Numbered from the stretch's first letter, positions 51,411 to 61,668 are shown. The stretch is DNA of 64,000 nt from CALBPI01 sp039033995 (GCA_039033995.1 JBCCBP010000004.1:62001-126000), one strand, 5' to 3'. The notes: generated by a model not told the origin, from the letters alone. Numbers and translations are program-made.

Positions 51411-52595
51411 TCACTGCACGCTCAGTGCTGTGGCGGCGGCGACCGCGGAAGACCATGCCCATTGAAAATTGAAGCCGCCAAGATGCCCGGTCACATCAAC
51501 CACCTCGCCAATGAAATACAGGCCGGGCTGGTGCTGGCTTTCCATCGTTTGCGAAGACAGCTCATTCGTATCAATGCCGCCGAGTGTGACTTCCGCGGTG
51601 CGATAGCCCTCGGTAGCGGCGGGTTTGATCGACCAGGTGTTCAGTCTGTCGCCGAGCTCGCTGAGCATACGGTCTGCCAGATCGGCCAGCCGTGACGACT
51701 CATCGATTTGCCAGTGCGCGAGCAAAGCGGATACCGCGGCGCGAGGTAGGGCATCAGCCAGTGCTGTGGCCAGCTGTTGGCGTGGGCGACTGCGTTTGGC
51801 TGTGAGCAGCCAGTCTGTCGCGTCTTGCTCGGGCAATGTATCGATGGCGATCGACGCACCGGGCTTCCAGTAGCTCGAGGCCTGCAGAGCAGCCGGCCCG
51901 CTGAGACCGCGATGGGTAAACAGGAGCCCTTCGATAAAGTGCTGCTCCGCTGCCGTGACGGCCGCGCGCAGACTGACTCCGGACAGCGATTGCATCAACT
52001 CGTGCAGCGCACCGGTGAAGGTGAAAGGTACCAGTCCCGCGCGTGTCGGCAGCACCTGATGACCGAACTGTTGCGCGATACGATAACCAAAGTCGGTCGC
52101 GCCCATTTTGGGGATCGACAGGCCACCGGTCGCGATCACGAGGTTCGGCGCTGAAAACTGCCCGAGATTGGATTCGACGACAAAATGGTCGTTATGCGTG
52201 ACGCCGCTGATGTCACAGTGGGTCAGGATACGCACGTTATGTTGTTCACATTCCTCGCGCAGCATCGCCACGATGTCTTTCGAGCTGTGATCACAGAACA
52301 ACTGCCCCAGTGTTTTCTCGTGGTAGTCAATCTTGTGTTTTTCGACGAGGGCGATGAAGTCCCACTGCGTATAGCGACTGAGCGCGGACTTGCAAAAATG
52401 TGGATTCGCAGACAGGAAGTAGTCCGGGTCGCAGTACAGATTGGTAAAGTTGCAACGGCCGCCACCAGACATCAGGATTTTTTTGCCGATCTTGTTCGAA
52501 CCTTCAAGCACCAGCACCGATTTTCCGGCGGCAGCGGTCGTGCAGGCACACATCAATCCCGCGGCACCACCACCGATAATTATGACGTCGATCAC
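51411..52595 (-). CDS. HI0933/YhiN-like flavoprotein
   Basis: A 394-residue NAD(P)/FAD oxidoreductase. Seen: VIIIGGGAAGLMCACTTA, SNKIGKKILMSGGGRCNFTN (family mark), NLVIATGGLSIPKMGATDFGY, THRGLSGPAALQ and YFIGEVVDVTGHLGGFNFQWAWSSA. GTG start with GAGGA 5 nt upstream. Reaction not known for the family. Confidence 0.92.
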   Translation of the reverse strand: MIDVIIIGGGAAGLMCACTTAAAGKSVLVLEGSNKIGKKILMSGGGRCNFTNLYCDPDYFLSANPHFCKSALSRYTQWDFIALVEKHKIDYHEKTLGQLFCDHSSKDIVAMLREECEQHNVRILTHCDISGVTHNDHFVVESNLGQFSAPNLVIATGGLSIPKMGATDFGYRIAQQFGHQVLPTRAGLVPFTFTGALHELMQSLSGVSLRAAVTAAEQHFIEGLLFTHRGLSGPAALQASSYWKPGASIAIDTLPEQDATDWLLTAKRSRPRQQLATALADALPRAAVSALLAHWQIDESSRLADLADRMLSELGDRLNTWSIKPAATEGYRTAEVTLGGIDTNELSSQTMESQHQPGLYFIGEVVDVTGHLGGFNFQWAWSSAVAAATALSVQ

Positions 52596-52740
52596 ATTTT
52601 CCTCGGCAATGGTGGCTTGAACGTGCTATCAGACACCTTATTTTACTACACGCAACACGACTGAATCGTGTCTGGCGTTCAGATTGAGCCAACTCGCTGG
52701 CGCCAGCCGTTACGATATTGATTGCCGAGAGAGACCGACA

Positions 52741-53487
52741 ATGCCAAAAACAAAAGCCGTTATTTTGCATTTTCTGTTCAGTCTGACCATCGTCTCCTGC
52801 GTGCTCGCGGTGATTTTCCTGGTGTGGTACCCGCCACCCATGTTCCGCATCAACGGCGCTGAGTCGGTGCTGAAAACGCTGATCGGCGTCGACCTCGTGC
52901 TCGGCCCAGCGCTGACCGCGTACCTGTACCGTCCTGGCAAGAAGGGACTGTGGATCGACATGTGGTTTATTGCTGTCGTGCAGTTGAGCGCGCTCATCTA
53001 CGGCGTCAGCGTGATTTACCAGGAGCGGCCCCAGTTCATGATTTTCTCGCAGGACCGGTTTGTCATTCTGGCGGGCAAGGACGTGCGCGATAACGACGAG
53101 CCCCGCGCGGTCTGTCAATCGGTCGAGGTGCTGCCTTGCGTTGCGGTTGCTGTGGTCGATGAGGCGCCCGAGGCGCGTGCGAAGTTGCTTGAGCAGACAC
53201 TGGAAATGGGCGTGGAGCTGGAACAATTGCCGCAGTACTGGCAGCCGCTGCGCGAACACAGGGATCGTGTGCTGGAAGACGCCCGTCCGCTGCAGGACCT
53301 GATCGACTACGACTCGAACCTGAGGAACGAAGTCGAGGCATTGGAGCGCCGCCACGGCCGCGCTTTGTCTGCTATGGTGTTCGTACCGGTCATTAACAAG
53401 AATCTGCAAGGGTTCAGCCTGATCGTCGACGCAGAAACTGTCGAGACGCTCGACGTCGTTGTCGTTGACCCTTGGGAAATGCGATGA
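52741..53487 (+). CDS. TfpX/TfpZ-type type IV pilin accessory protein
   Basis: A 248-residue inner-membrane protein with three N-terminal helices (about 8-30, 45-62, 77-95) and a soluble periplasmic or cytoplasmic domain. Seen: FLVWYPPPMFRINGAESVLKTLIGVDLVLGPALT, typical of the TfpZ/TfpX group. The known members assist pilin assembly or modification. No pilin gene is nearby, so its role here is unsettled. Start at 52741 (MPKTKAV) after GAGAGAC. Confidence 0.8.
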   Translation: MPKTKAVILHFLFSLTIVSCVLAVIFLVWYPPPMFRINGAESVLKTLIGVDLVLGPALTAYLYRPGKKGLWIDMWFIAVVQLSALIYGVSVIYQERPQFMIFSQDRFVILAGKDVRDNDEPRAVCQSVEVLPCVAVAVVDEAPEARAKLLEQTLEMGVELEQLPQYWQPLREHRDRVLEDARPLQDLIDYDSNLRNEVEALERRHGRALSAMVFVPVINKNLQGFSLIVDAETVETLDVVVVDPWEMR

Positions 53488-53503
53488 GGCAAACCAACCG
53501 CGA

Positions 53504-54958
53504 ATGAGTACTCCGACGAACAACCCGCGCCGCATCGGTGTTTTGCTGGGCCCTGGTCTGTTCGTTGTGATGCTGGCGTTCGGTGATATACAGACCGTCA
53601 TGTCGCTCGCTGCCTGGCGCGCCGCGGCGGTGGCGTTATGGATGGCTGTCTGGTGGGCGACGGAAGCCGTTCCGCTGCCGGTTACAGCGCTGTTGCCGCT
53701 GGTGTTGTTCGCCCCATTGGATCTGGCCACTAGCCGCCAGGCGGCCGCGGCGTATGCGCATCCGACCATCTTCTTGTTCCTTGGCGGTTTCATGATGGCA
53801 TTGGCGATAGAGCGATGGTCGTTGCATCGTCGCATTGCATTGGCGGTGCTCAGTCGGACGGGCACCGATCCCGATCGCCTCATCGGGGGGTTCATGTTGG
53901 TATCGGCGCTACTGAGTATGTGGATGACCAACACGTCCACGACGATGATGTTGTTACCGATCGCGTTATCCGTTGCGACCGTGATGCGCGAGAACCTGCC
54001 AGATTCGAGCGAGTCCGAACAGCAGCGATTCGCGATCGGTTTGCTGCTCGGTGTCGCGTTTGCAGCCTCGATCGGAGGATTGTCAACGCTGATCGGCACC
54101 CCACCCAATGCTTTACTGGTTGCCTATCTGGCCGAGCAACATAGTCTGGACATCAGTTTTGCACGCTGGATGTTGATCGGCATTCCCGTCACGGCTTTGC
54201 TGTTGCCATTGGCGTGGTGGTTACTGACCCGACGTCTCTTCCCGGTCACGTTTCGAACGACGCCAGCGGTTGCGGAGCATCTCGATGAGTTAAGGGCGGC
54301 GCAGGGCGCGATGAGCACGGCCGAGCGACGTATTGCCGTGTTATTTGGCCTGATGGTGGCGAGTTGGTTGTTACGCAGACCGTTGCAGGCATGGCTCGGA
54401 CTGCCGGGTCTGAATGACACGATGATCGCGATCGCGGCGGCTATCGCGTTGTTTATTGTTCCAAGTGGCGATAACCGTCAGCCCCGATTGATGACGTGGC
54501 AGCTGACCGAGCGTCTCCCCTGGGGTGTTCTGGTGTTGTTCGGTGGTGGTTTATCGCTTGCAGCGGTCGTCGACCGTTCCGGCCTGGCCCAATGGCTCGG
54601 CGAGTCATTGGTGCCGCTCAACGCGTTGGGCATCGGTGTCTTGATTCTTGCGGCGGTCGCGATGACGATCTTCCTGACGGAATTCACGAGCAATCTGGCG
54701 ACGACGGCAACGCTGCTGCCGGTCATGGGTGCGATTGCATTGCAAGCCGATCTGGCGCCGTTGTTGTTGACGGTACCGGTCACCATCGCCGCGAGTTGTG
54801 CGTTCATGTTGCCGGTGGCGACCGCTCCGAATGCGATCGTGTTTTCGACCGGTACGATCCGTATTGGCGATATGGTGCGTGCCGGTGTCTGGTTGAATCT
54901 GATCGCAGTGGTGTTGATCTGGTTGATCGGCCTGTATGCCGCTCCGGCACTACTGTGA
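53504..54958 (+). CDS. SLC13/DASS-family anion permease
   Basis: A 484-residue sodium-coupled or proton-coupled carboxylate/sulfate transporter with 11-12 helices. Seen: WWATEAVPLPVTALLPLVLFAPL, GGLSTLIGTPPNALLVAYL and the second SNT motif TEFTSNLATTATLLPV, plus ATAPNAIVF. A dicarboxylate such as succinate or malate is most likely. The start at 53504 (MSTPTNN) follows the accessory gene by 16 nt. Confidence 0.9.
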   Translation: MSTPTNNPRRIGVLLGPGLFVVMLAFGDIQTVMSLAAWRAAAVALWMAVWWATEAVPLPVTALLPLVLFAPLDLATSRQAAAAYAHPTIFLFLGGFMMALAIERWSLHRRIALAVLSRTGTDPDRLIGGFMLVSALLSMWMTNTSTTMMLLPIALSVATVMRENLPDSSESEQQRFAIGLLLGVAFAASIGGLSTLIGTPPNALLVAYLAEQHSLDISFARWMLIGIPVTALLLPLAWWLLTRRLFPVTFRTTPAVAEHLDELRAAQGAMSTAERRIAVLFGLMVASWLLRRPLQAWLGLPGLNDTMIAIAAAIALFIVPSGDNRQPRLMTWQLTERLPWGVLVLFGGGLSLAAVVDRSGLAQWLGESLVPLNALGIGVLILAAVAMTIFLTEFTSNLATTATLLPVMGAIALQADLAPLLLTVPVTIAASCAFMLPVATAPNAIVFSTGTIRIGDMVRAGVWLNLIAVVLIWLIGLYAAPALL

Positions 54959-55786
54959 TGCGCTGATATCGTTCAGTCGCCAGTCGTATTCATAACCAAT
55001 CCTGCCGGACCACGATCGCAAAAGTGCGGCTGTTCTCGCATCGGCAAGGACCGCAAGACTCGCAAGCAGCGCTCGCTCGGACGATGCGAAATCATCTCGG
55101 TACCAGTTGAACAAGCTGGATAGCCGCAATTCGTTACCGCGGATTGCAATCGCACGTGGTGTTGCTAGAAACGACCGCGCGGCCAACGTCAATTGTGCTT
55201 CGAGATTGTCGCCAGTGAATGCGATGGGCTGAACGTCGGGGCAGCCGACACTCGCGCAGTTGACGGCGAAATGAATTCGAGGCTCATTCCAAAGCCCCCT
55301 GAGGATCCGGTGCTCGATATCGTTCAGCGTCAGGCGATCCGAGCTACTTTGAAACAACGGCGTATCCCATGGGCCTTGGCCGCCATTGAGATCCAGAATA
55401 CTGTCGAGCGGGTAGGCGTCCACGATGACATCAATGGTCAGCGCATTGTAGACATTGATCCAGTACGCCATTTGCTCGCGGCGATTGTATCGGCTGATAT
55501 CCGTGCCGGTCATCGTATCGAGATAATGGCGTAGTGTGGCTCGCCCGTGGGCTTTGACCGCGGCGTAGTCAACACGGTTGAGGTCTGAAAAGGCTGCTAC
55601 CAGATAGCGATTCAGAAAACGTTGCCACTCGGCGTGATCGATGCGTGCCTCGCTGGTCGGATTCGCAGGCCAACGCTCCGGCGCGAAGCGATGGTCGTGC
55701 GCGCAGCCCACTAGCTGACAGCACAGTACGACGCTCAACAGCAGCAGGTAACGACTACTCACTGAAATGCTCCTCAAACGATTCAT
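54950..55786 (-). CDS. DUF547 lipoprotein
   Basis: A 278-residue lipoprotein (lipobox LVGC, Cys28) carrying a DUF547 domain. Seen: AYWINVYNALTIDVIVDAYPLDSILDLN and HFAVNCASVGCPDVQPIAFTG, the usual conserved blocks. Function unknown. It overlaps the upstream MFS gene by 32 nt and the convergent anion permease stop by 9 nt. Confidence 0.9.
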   Translation of the reverse strand: MNRLRSISVSSRYLLLLSVVLCCQLVGCAHDHRFAPERWPANPTSEARIDHAEWQRFLNRYLVAAFSDLNRVDYAAVKAHGRATLRHYLDTMTGTDISRYNRREQMAYWINVYNALTIDVIVDAYPLDSILDLNGGQGPWDTPLFQSSSDRLTLNDIEHRILRGLWNEPRIHFAVNCASVGCPDVQPIAFTGDNLEAQLTLAARSFLATPRAIAIRGNELRLSSLFNWYRDDFASSERALLASLAVLADARTAALLRSWSGRIGYEYDWRLNDISASQ

Positions 55787-57020
55787 CGAGCGCGTCGCTT
55801 TGCGCGCCCGCCTGCCGAATACGCGTGTTGTTCAGGCAGAAGCTGAGCAGCAGAACCATCAAAATGACATCCAGCAGGAACGGATAGTGTGGATTGATCT
55901 GATATAGATTGAGATTGATGAACGGGACCAGCATGAATCCTGCCGCGGCCATGGCACCCGCGATACCAGCCACTGCGCCTTGTTCATGACTGCCCACCGA
56001 CAACGAGGCGCCAGCGTTGTAACCCGGTATCGCCATCCCTGCGCCAAGCCCATTGAGCATCAGAGCAAAGACATAGGGTGCAAACGAATTGCTCAGAGCG
56101 AGAGCGACCTGCGCCACAGCCAGTATGACGCCGCCGCCGAGCATCATGGTGCGCGCGGAGAGTCGAAAACGCTGCACCAAGACCAATTGTGAAAATAGCG
56201 CTGCCAACGCGCTGGCGGTCAAGCCGACGCCGACAAACTGGGCGGACTCATTGATATCAAAACCCAGTACGTCAATGAAATAGAACGCACTGACCTGCAT
56301 CGGCGTGGCGATCGCGAGGCCGGCGACAAGGCCGTAGATCAGAAACGGTCGCAGCCGAGGGTCTGTCACCGGCAATCGACTCTGATCGCGTTGCTGACCA
56401 GGCGCCGATTTTTCGGGTAGCCAGATCATGACAGCGACGGCAAGACACAGCATGAAACCGACGATGAACCACAACGGCGTCAATAGCCCAAGTCCACTGA
56501 ACGCGGCGAGTCCAGGGCCGATCACGTTGCCAAGCCCGAATGCGGCCGACAGTCCGGCGATGGCAACAGTGCGGTCCTTAAGGCTGGTGCGGTCGACAAT
56601 GTAGGCCTGGGCTGCTACGCGCAGACCGGGACCGACCGCGCCGTAGATACTGCGCGTCGTGACCAAGAGCAAATAGATCAGCAGCAGTGAAACGCCGCCC
56701 GCCAAACCAAACGCGATCGCCGAGGTGAATGCTGCCGTCGATACGATGTAGCCGCTCATGCCGGCCAGGATCACAGGCTTACGACCCCAGCGGTCACTGA
56801 GTCGACCCCAGGCGGGACTCAAGAGCACCCACATCAGCGCCGAGACGGAAAACACACTGCCAACCTGAAATTCGCTGAGGCCGAGTTGCCGACCTAGTGG
56901 TGGCAGGACCGCGAACGTCACGGTCTGGCCCATACCGAGGCCCATCACACTGGCGAGCAATAACCCAAACGCGAGCCTGCGCTCGCGCAACAGCGAAGCC
57001 GGCTGAAGCGTATCGTTCAT
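55755..57020 (-). CDS. MFS transporter
   Basis: A 421-residue major facilitator with 12 helices. Seen: GLGMGQTVTFAVLPPLGRQLGLSEFQVG and the GRLSDRWGRKPVILAGM loop between helices 2 and 3, intact and typical of drug:H+ antiporters. The start at 57020 (MNDTLQ) has no clear ribosome binding site; a GTG at 57071 is another option. It overlaps the DUF547 gene. Confidence 0.85.
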   Translation of the reverse strand: MNDTLQPASLLRERRLAFGLLLASVMGLGMGQTVTFAVLPPLGRQLGLSEFQVGSVFSVSALMWVLLSPAWGRLSDRWGRKPVILAGMSGYIVSTAAFTSAIAFGLAGGVSLLLIYLLLVTTRSIYGAVGPGLRVAAQAYIVDRTSLKDRTVAIAGLSAAFGLGNVIGPGLAAFSGLGLLTPLWFIVGFMLCLAVAVMIWLPEKSAPGQQRDQSRLPVTDPRLRPFLIYGLVAGLAIATPMQVSAFYFIDVLGFDINESAQFVGVGLTASALAALFSQLVLVQRFRLSARTMMLGGGVILAVAQVALALSNSFAPYVFALMLNGLGAGMAIPGYNAGASLSVGSHEQGAVAGIAGAMAAAGFMLVPFINLNLYQINPHYPFLLDVILMVLLLSFCLNNTRIRQAGAQSDALDESFEEHFSE

Positions 57021-57161
57021 AGAGGAGATACGCGCGGCGTAGGTAACCGCGTCACAGTGCTGGTGCTGCACGGAACCGGTGTATCGGCAACGTTTGTGTG
57101 CGCGGCCGCGCGAGGTTTCAAATCGGTCTCCGCAGCGAATGTATCGTCGTTGGACAGATGA

Positions 57162-59891
57162 CTAGCCTGTGTTTTGCAAACCTTGCGCAATGCCATTGAC
57201 GCTGGCCAGCAACGCGTCGAGCAGCGGTCCATCCTGCCGTCCTCCCGCTCGCCAGTCGGCCAGCAGGTCGATCTGCAACAGGCTCATCGGGTCGATGTAC
57301 GGGTTGCGCAACATGATGGTGCGCTGCAGGGTTTTGTCGCCGTCCAGCAGCTGTTGGTTACCTGATAGTTTCAGGATCATTTCTACGGCGAGGTCGAACT
57401 CGGCTTTGATGCGTGGGAAGAAAATATCGTGCTGTTCACCGGCCAGCGCCGAGTAGCGTGCGGCGATATCCAGATCGGATTTCGCGAGCACCATCTCGGC
57501 ATCACGAAGCAACGCGCGCACGAAGTACCAGTTATTAAACATGTTGCCAAACTTCTCTTCACCGAAGGTCTCGACGGCGCGCGCGAGTCCGCTGCCGAAG
57601 CCATACCAACCGGGTAGGACAAACCGGCTTTGTGTCCACGCGAAGACCCAAGGGATCGCGCGTAAGTCATCGATGCCTTTCTGATCGCGCCGGGATGCCG
57701 GGCGGGATCCGATACGCATCTTCTCGATGACATCGATCGGCGTCGCCGTGCGAAAATACTGGAAGAAGCCATCGGAATAACGAGTCAGAGATTGGTACGT
57801 CTCGCGCGATGTGTCGGCGAGCACGCTCATCATGGTTTCCCATTCTTCGGTCAATGCTTCATTGTGTGGCGTCAGCACGTTTGCCGCCGTCACGGAGGCC
57901 GCAGCCTGTTCCAGCGTGCGTAGCGCGATGCCGCGCAGACCATATTTCTCGTTGATGATCTCGCCTTGCTCGGTCACGCGCATGCGGCCATTCACAGTGC
58001 CGGCTGGTGCGCCGAGCACCGCGTCATGCATCTTGCTACCGCCACGACTGACGGTGCCGCCGCGACCGTGGAACAGAATCAGTTCGATCTCGTGTGTAGC
58101 GAGTGTATCGCGCAGTTTGGCCTGCGCCTGGTGCAGTGCCCAGCGCGCCGAAGCGAGTCCACCATCCTTGTTGCTGTCCGAATAGCCAACCATGATGGTT
58201 TGCCGCTGATCGCGATGCGCGAGATGTTTGCGATACAGGTCGTTTTCCAACAGCGCACCCATGATCGCCGGACCGTTCTGCAGATCGGTTACCGTCTCGA
58301 GCAGCGGTGCGATATCGAGCGGAACTTCGCCCTTGCGGTTGCCGAGCTCGGCCCATTGCGCCAGCAGGATAATGGCCACGACGTCGTCAGCGCCTTGCGT
58401 CATGCTGATAATGTAGGGCCCGATCGCGCGACTGCCGTACTTGCGTCGACAGAAAGCGATGGTCTGGAATACCGCCAACGTCTTGCGAACTTGTGTGTCC
58501 GACGTATCAGCCGGTGGTTCGCGCGTTTCGATAGCTTCGCAGATCCTCTGCAGGCGATCCTCCGCGGATCGTTGCATCCAATCCGGGTCGTTCAGGCATT
58601 TGCCGATGACTTCACGGTGTACCAGCGAGTCCTGCCGAATATCCAACGTGGCCATATGAAAGCCAAAACAGTCGATGCGGCGCAGCAGTCGCTCTATCGA
58701 GAACAGGCCGGCGTGCTGTCCATGGTGTTTTCTGAGACTGTCGGCAATCGCTTCGATGTCCGCGCGGAATTCGTCGGCGGACTCGTACGGGAAGGCGTCA
58801 TCATCGTAGGTGGCCTGCAAACGCGCTTGAATGAGCTTGAGTAGCACGCGATAGGGCATGTCTCTGTGGCGACTCGGGATTTCGCCCCAGGCCTTGCTGA
58901 AGTGTTGGCGGTAACTCTGGATCGTCTCGTCTATCACGGGTTCAAAGCCGACGCGGCCGACGCATTGACTGAGTTTGCCGGCCACGCTGGCGCATTCGCG
59001 ATAATACAAATCCAGTATCAGGTTACGCTGGCGAGCCAGTGTTGTGCGAATCGTTTTGGCGCCGACGTTCGGGTTGCCGTCCATATCGCCGCCGACCCAG
59101 GACGCAAATCGAATCAACGTCGGCAAAGCCGCGGTCGCAGCATCATCGCCGTACACTTCGCGCAAGGCGTCGGTGATGTTCTCGTAGAACGGCGGTATCA
59201 CCCGATAGAGTACGTCCGTCAGGAAAAACAGTACGTGTTCCAGTTCGTCTGCGACGGTCATGCTCTCACTCGGGTGTTCGATCGTCTGCCAGCCCGATGT
59301 GACCTCTGCGCGGATAACCGCTAGTGCTGCATTGATCTCCTGCGGCGGCATGCCCGGATCGAGGAGGTCGACCAGACGGCGCACGATATTCTGCTCTTTG
59401 CGCAGGATAGTGCGTCGCGTTGGCTCTGTCGGGTGCGCGGTGAAGACCGGCTCGACCAGCGTGTTCTCCAGCGAATGGATGACGTCGGCCAGCGATACGC
59501 CAGCCTCCTTGAACTGCGCGACCATGTCATAAATGCCATTCGGTTGATGCGTGCCATGCTCGCGCATGTATTCGCGGCGCCGTCGGATGCGATGGACTTT
59601 CTCGGCGGTATTGACGAGCTGGAAGTAAGTCGAGAAGGCACGAATAAAGTTCTGTGCGGCCGGCGCATCGAGACTGTCCACCGTGGCCGCCAGCTCAGCC
59701 GATGACACCTCACCTTCGCGACGCGCGATAGCGGTTCGACGTGCGGTTTCTACGAGCTCGAAAAAACGCTCGCCGCCCTGTTCGCGCAACAGGTCACCGA
59801 CCATCGCGCCCAAAGTGCGAACGTCCTTGCGTAACGCCTTGTCCTTATCGGCAAAAACGATGTCCTTACGGCGTAAGATTGGTCCAGCCAT
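57162..59891 (-). CDS. ppc: Phosphoenolpyruvate carboxylase
   Basis: A 909-residue enzyme making oxaloacetate from PEP and bicarbonate. Seen: the first catalytic motif VFTAHPTEPTRRTILRK, GGDMDGNPNV, the second motif MVGYSDSNKDGGLASARWAL, FHGRGGTVSRGG and the C-terminal QNTG that forms part of the allosteric site. Full length and typical; follows yajQ by 9 nt. Confidence 0.97.
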   Translation of the reverse strand: MAGPILRRKDIVFADKDKALRKDVRTLGAMVGDLLREQGGERFFELVETARRTAIARREGEVSSAELAATVDSLDAPAAQNFIRAFSTYFQLVNTAEKVHRIRRRREYMREHGTHQPNGIYDMVAQFKEAGVSLADVIHSLENTLVEPVFTAHPTEPTRRTILRKEQNIVRRLVDLLDPGMPPQEINAALAVIRAEVTSGWQTIEHPSESMTVADELEHVLFFLTDVLYRVIPPFYENITDALREVYGDDAATAALPTLIRFASWVGGDMDGNPNVGAKTIRTTLARQRNLILDLYYRECASVAGKLSQCVGRVGFEPVIDETIQSYRQHFSKAWGEIPSRHRDMPYRVLLKLIQARLQATYDDDAFPYESADEFRADIEAIADSLRKHHGQHAGLFSIERLLRRIDCFGFHMATLDIRQDSLVHREVIGKCLNDPDWMQRSAEDRLQRICEAIETREPPADTSDTQVRKTLAVFQTIAFCRRKYGSRAIGPYIISMTQGADDVVAIILLAQWAELGNRKGEVPLDIAPLLETVTDLQNGPAIMGALLENDLYRKHLAHRDQRQTIMVGYSDSNKDGGLASARWALHQAQAKLRDTLATHEIELILFHGRGGTVSRGGSKMHDAVLGAPAGTVNGRMRVTEQGEIINEKYGLRGIALRTLEQAAASVTAANVLTPHNEALTEEWETMMSVLADTSRETYQSLTRYSDGFFQYFRTATPIDVIEKMRIGSRPASRRDQKGIDDLRAIPWVFAWTQSRFVLPGWYGFGSGLARAVETFGEEKFGNMFNNWYFVRALLRDAEMVLAKSDLDIAARYSALAGEQHDIFFPRIKAEFDLAVEMILKLSGNQQLLDGDKTLQRTIMLRNPYIDPMSLLQIDLLADWRAGGRQDGPLLDALLASVNGIAQGLQNTG

Positions 59892-59900
59892 GATTGACCC

Positions 59901-60383
59901 TTAGTCTCTGAAATTATTGTATTGAAGCGGTAGATCAACATCGGCCTCGCGCAAGACGGCAATGACAGCCTGCAAGTCGTCACGTTTCTTGCCGGTGACG
60001 CGCAACTGATCGCCCTGGATGGCGGTCTGCACTTTGAGTTTCTGTTGCTTGATCAGTTTGACCAGCTTGCGCGCTAGATCGGTATCGATGCCCTGGCGGA
60101 TCGTGATCGCCTGCCGTGCGTCGCTGCCACTCCGCTGCACGTCGCCCACATCCAGGCATCCGATATCGACTTTTCGCTTGGCGAGTTTCAAATGCAGGAT
60201 ATCCCGCATTTGCTGTAGCTGAAAATCGACCTGCGCCTGCATCGTGATGACGTTGTCCGTCAGTGTGTAGGTGGCACCTGTACCTTTGAAGTCAAAACGT
60301 GTCGAGACTTCACGATTCGCCTGATCACAGGCATTGCGCACTTCGTGCAAATCGACTTCCGAGACCACATCAAACGACGGCAT
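59901..60383 (-). CDS. yajQ: YajQ-family nucleotide-binding protein
   Basis: A 160-residue protein. Seen: MPSFDVVSEVDLHEVRNACDQANREVSTRFDFKGT, KLVKLIKQQKLKVQTAIQGDQLRVTGKKRDDLQAVI and the terminal DLPLQYNNFRD. Homologues bind cyclic di-GMP in Xanthomonas. The start at 60383 gives the family length; it is 4 nt from the upstream gene. Confidence 0.96.
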   Translation of the reverse strand: MPSFDVVSEVDLHEVRNACDQANREVSTRFDFKGTGATYTLTDNVITMQAQVDFQLQQMRDILHLKLAKRKVDIGCLDVGDVQRSGSDARQAITIRQGIDTDLARKLVKLIKQQKLKVQTAIQGDQLRVTGKKRDDLQAVIAVLREADVDLPLQYNNFRD

Positions 60384-60387
60384 ACGA

Positions 60388-61668
60388 CTAGTCCCCGGCA
60401 GCTGGGTCAGGCGTATCGCCCGCCGATGCTTCGGCCACCAAAAGATCCAGCATATCGGTAATTTTGCCAATCTGGCGTTGGTAGTGCTCACCCGTGCCTG
60501 GACCCGAAAAGCCCGTGTGGATTTCTCGCACTTTACCGCTACGGTCGATGAAAATCGTGGTGGGAAACGCCAGTACCTGACTGAGCGCAGGCAGTGTTTC
60601 GGCCGCTTTCGTCTTGTCGGAGATACCGGCCAGCAGCGTCACATATTCGATATCGAATTTTTCTCGGAAGGCCTGTACCTGCGCGATCGCTGCCGCCTCA
60701 TCTTCGAGATGCTCATACATTAATGCGATGATCTCGACCCCCTGATCGCGATAGCGCGGGTAAAGCTCGCTCATCAGCGCAGCTTCATCGTGACAGTTCG
60801 GACACCAGCTGCCTGCCAGTGTGACCAGTACCACCTTGTTCGCAAAGCGAGGATCGCTCAGGCTGACGGGGTCACCGTTCAGGTCCGGAAAGCGGAAGTC
60901 TAACTGGTCATAGCCAGGCTTTAAGAAGGTCAATGTGCTCGGGTCTGCCAGGCGTGCGTCTGGGTTTCGCTTTCCGATCCATGCTTCCAACGACTGATTA
61001 CCGGACCAGAACTGACCCGCCAGCTCACCATTGTCGTCGAGCTTCGCTTCAAACAGGAATGCATGTGCACCATCGAATGTCGACAGTCGCATCGTGTCGC
61101 CATGCATGCTGCCGCCGAGATAGCGATAGTCGCCAGTTTGTGTCAGGAACGTGCCTAACAGTCGGTTTCCGCGCTGACGAAACTCGCCGATCGCAGGATA
61201 CTCGGAGCCGTCGTCCTCGATGAAAGTGACGGACCAGCGCCCGGACAAGTCGGCAGCGGCTGAGGACTGTGCCGAGCTCTGGCGTGCGCCCGGTGCCGCG
61301 CGAAACGGGATCACCTGCGTTTTGCCATAGCGTTTGACCAGCGTTAGCGAGCCTTTCAGTTCGCCGTCCACCAGGAGTGCGTCGATGCGATTATTGAAGG
61401 CCGGGAAGCGAAGACTGAGACGGCCATCGCTGTACACCACCTCCGGCACACGGATGCGCTCGCTGCCGTTGATGATCGTGGCAGTCCAATCTTCAGTTTC
61501 GCGGCTCAATTCGAGGCCAAACTGGGCCTTGCCGCCGGGCAACTCGATATCGGCATGCCACTGCCCAGTCTTCAGCGTCGATGTTTCCGTGTCGCTGGTT
61601 TGAGGTTGGCAGCCCGCTGCGAATAGCACTACCAGGGCTGGAATCAATCGAAAGGACAGGCTCGGCAT
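60388..61668 (-). CDS. TlpA-like thioredoxin lipoprotein
   Basis: A 426-residue lipoprotein (lipobox AAGC, Cys20). Residues about 35-245 form a beta-rich region with two similar halves of no clear function (HADIELPGGKAQFGLELS; RWSVTFIEDDGSEYPAIGEF). Residues about 255-415 are a TlpA/AhpC domain with active-site SWCPNC (Cys289, Cys292) and FPTTIFIDRSG. Periplasmic thiol-disulfide chemistry likely. It lies directly before yajQ. Confidence 0.88.
   Translation of the reverse strand: MPSLSFRLIPALVVLFAAGCQPQTSDTETSTLKTGQWHADIELPGGKAQFGLELSRETEDWTATIINGSERIRVPEVVYSDGRLSLRFPAFNNRIDALLVDGELKGSLTLVKRYGKTQVIPFRAAPGARQSSAQSSAAADLSGRWSVTFIEDDGSEYPAIGEFRQRGNRLLGTFLTQTGDYRYLGGSMHGDTMRLSTFDGAHAFLFEAKLDDNGELAGQFWSGNQSLEAWIGKRNPDARLADPSTLTFLKPGYDQLDFRFPDLNGDPVSLSDPRFANKVVLVTLAGSWCPNCHDEAALMSELYPRYRDQGVEIIALMYEHLEDEAAAIAQVQAFREKFDIEYVTLLAGISDKTKAAETLPALSQVLAFPTTIFIDRSGKVREIHTGFSGPGTGEHYQRQIGKITDMLDLLVAEASAGDTPDPAAGD

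Noticed and set aside
52504..54108. 534-codon ORF on the minus strand
   Set aside because: It lies antisense to the TfpX/Z-like gene and the anion permease, both with clear domains. Its protein is Ser/Asn/Arg-rich with no motif.
57100..57111. 12-bp GC palindrome downstream of ppc
   Set aside because: Too short and GC-rich to mean much, with no U tract for a terminator.
57966..58844. 292-codon ORF on the plus strand
   Set aside because: Antisense to ppc, whose catalytic motifs are certain.
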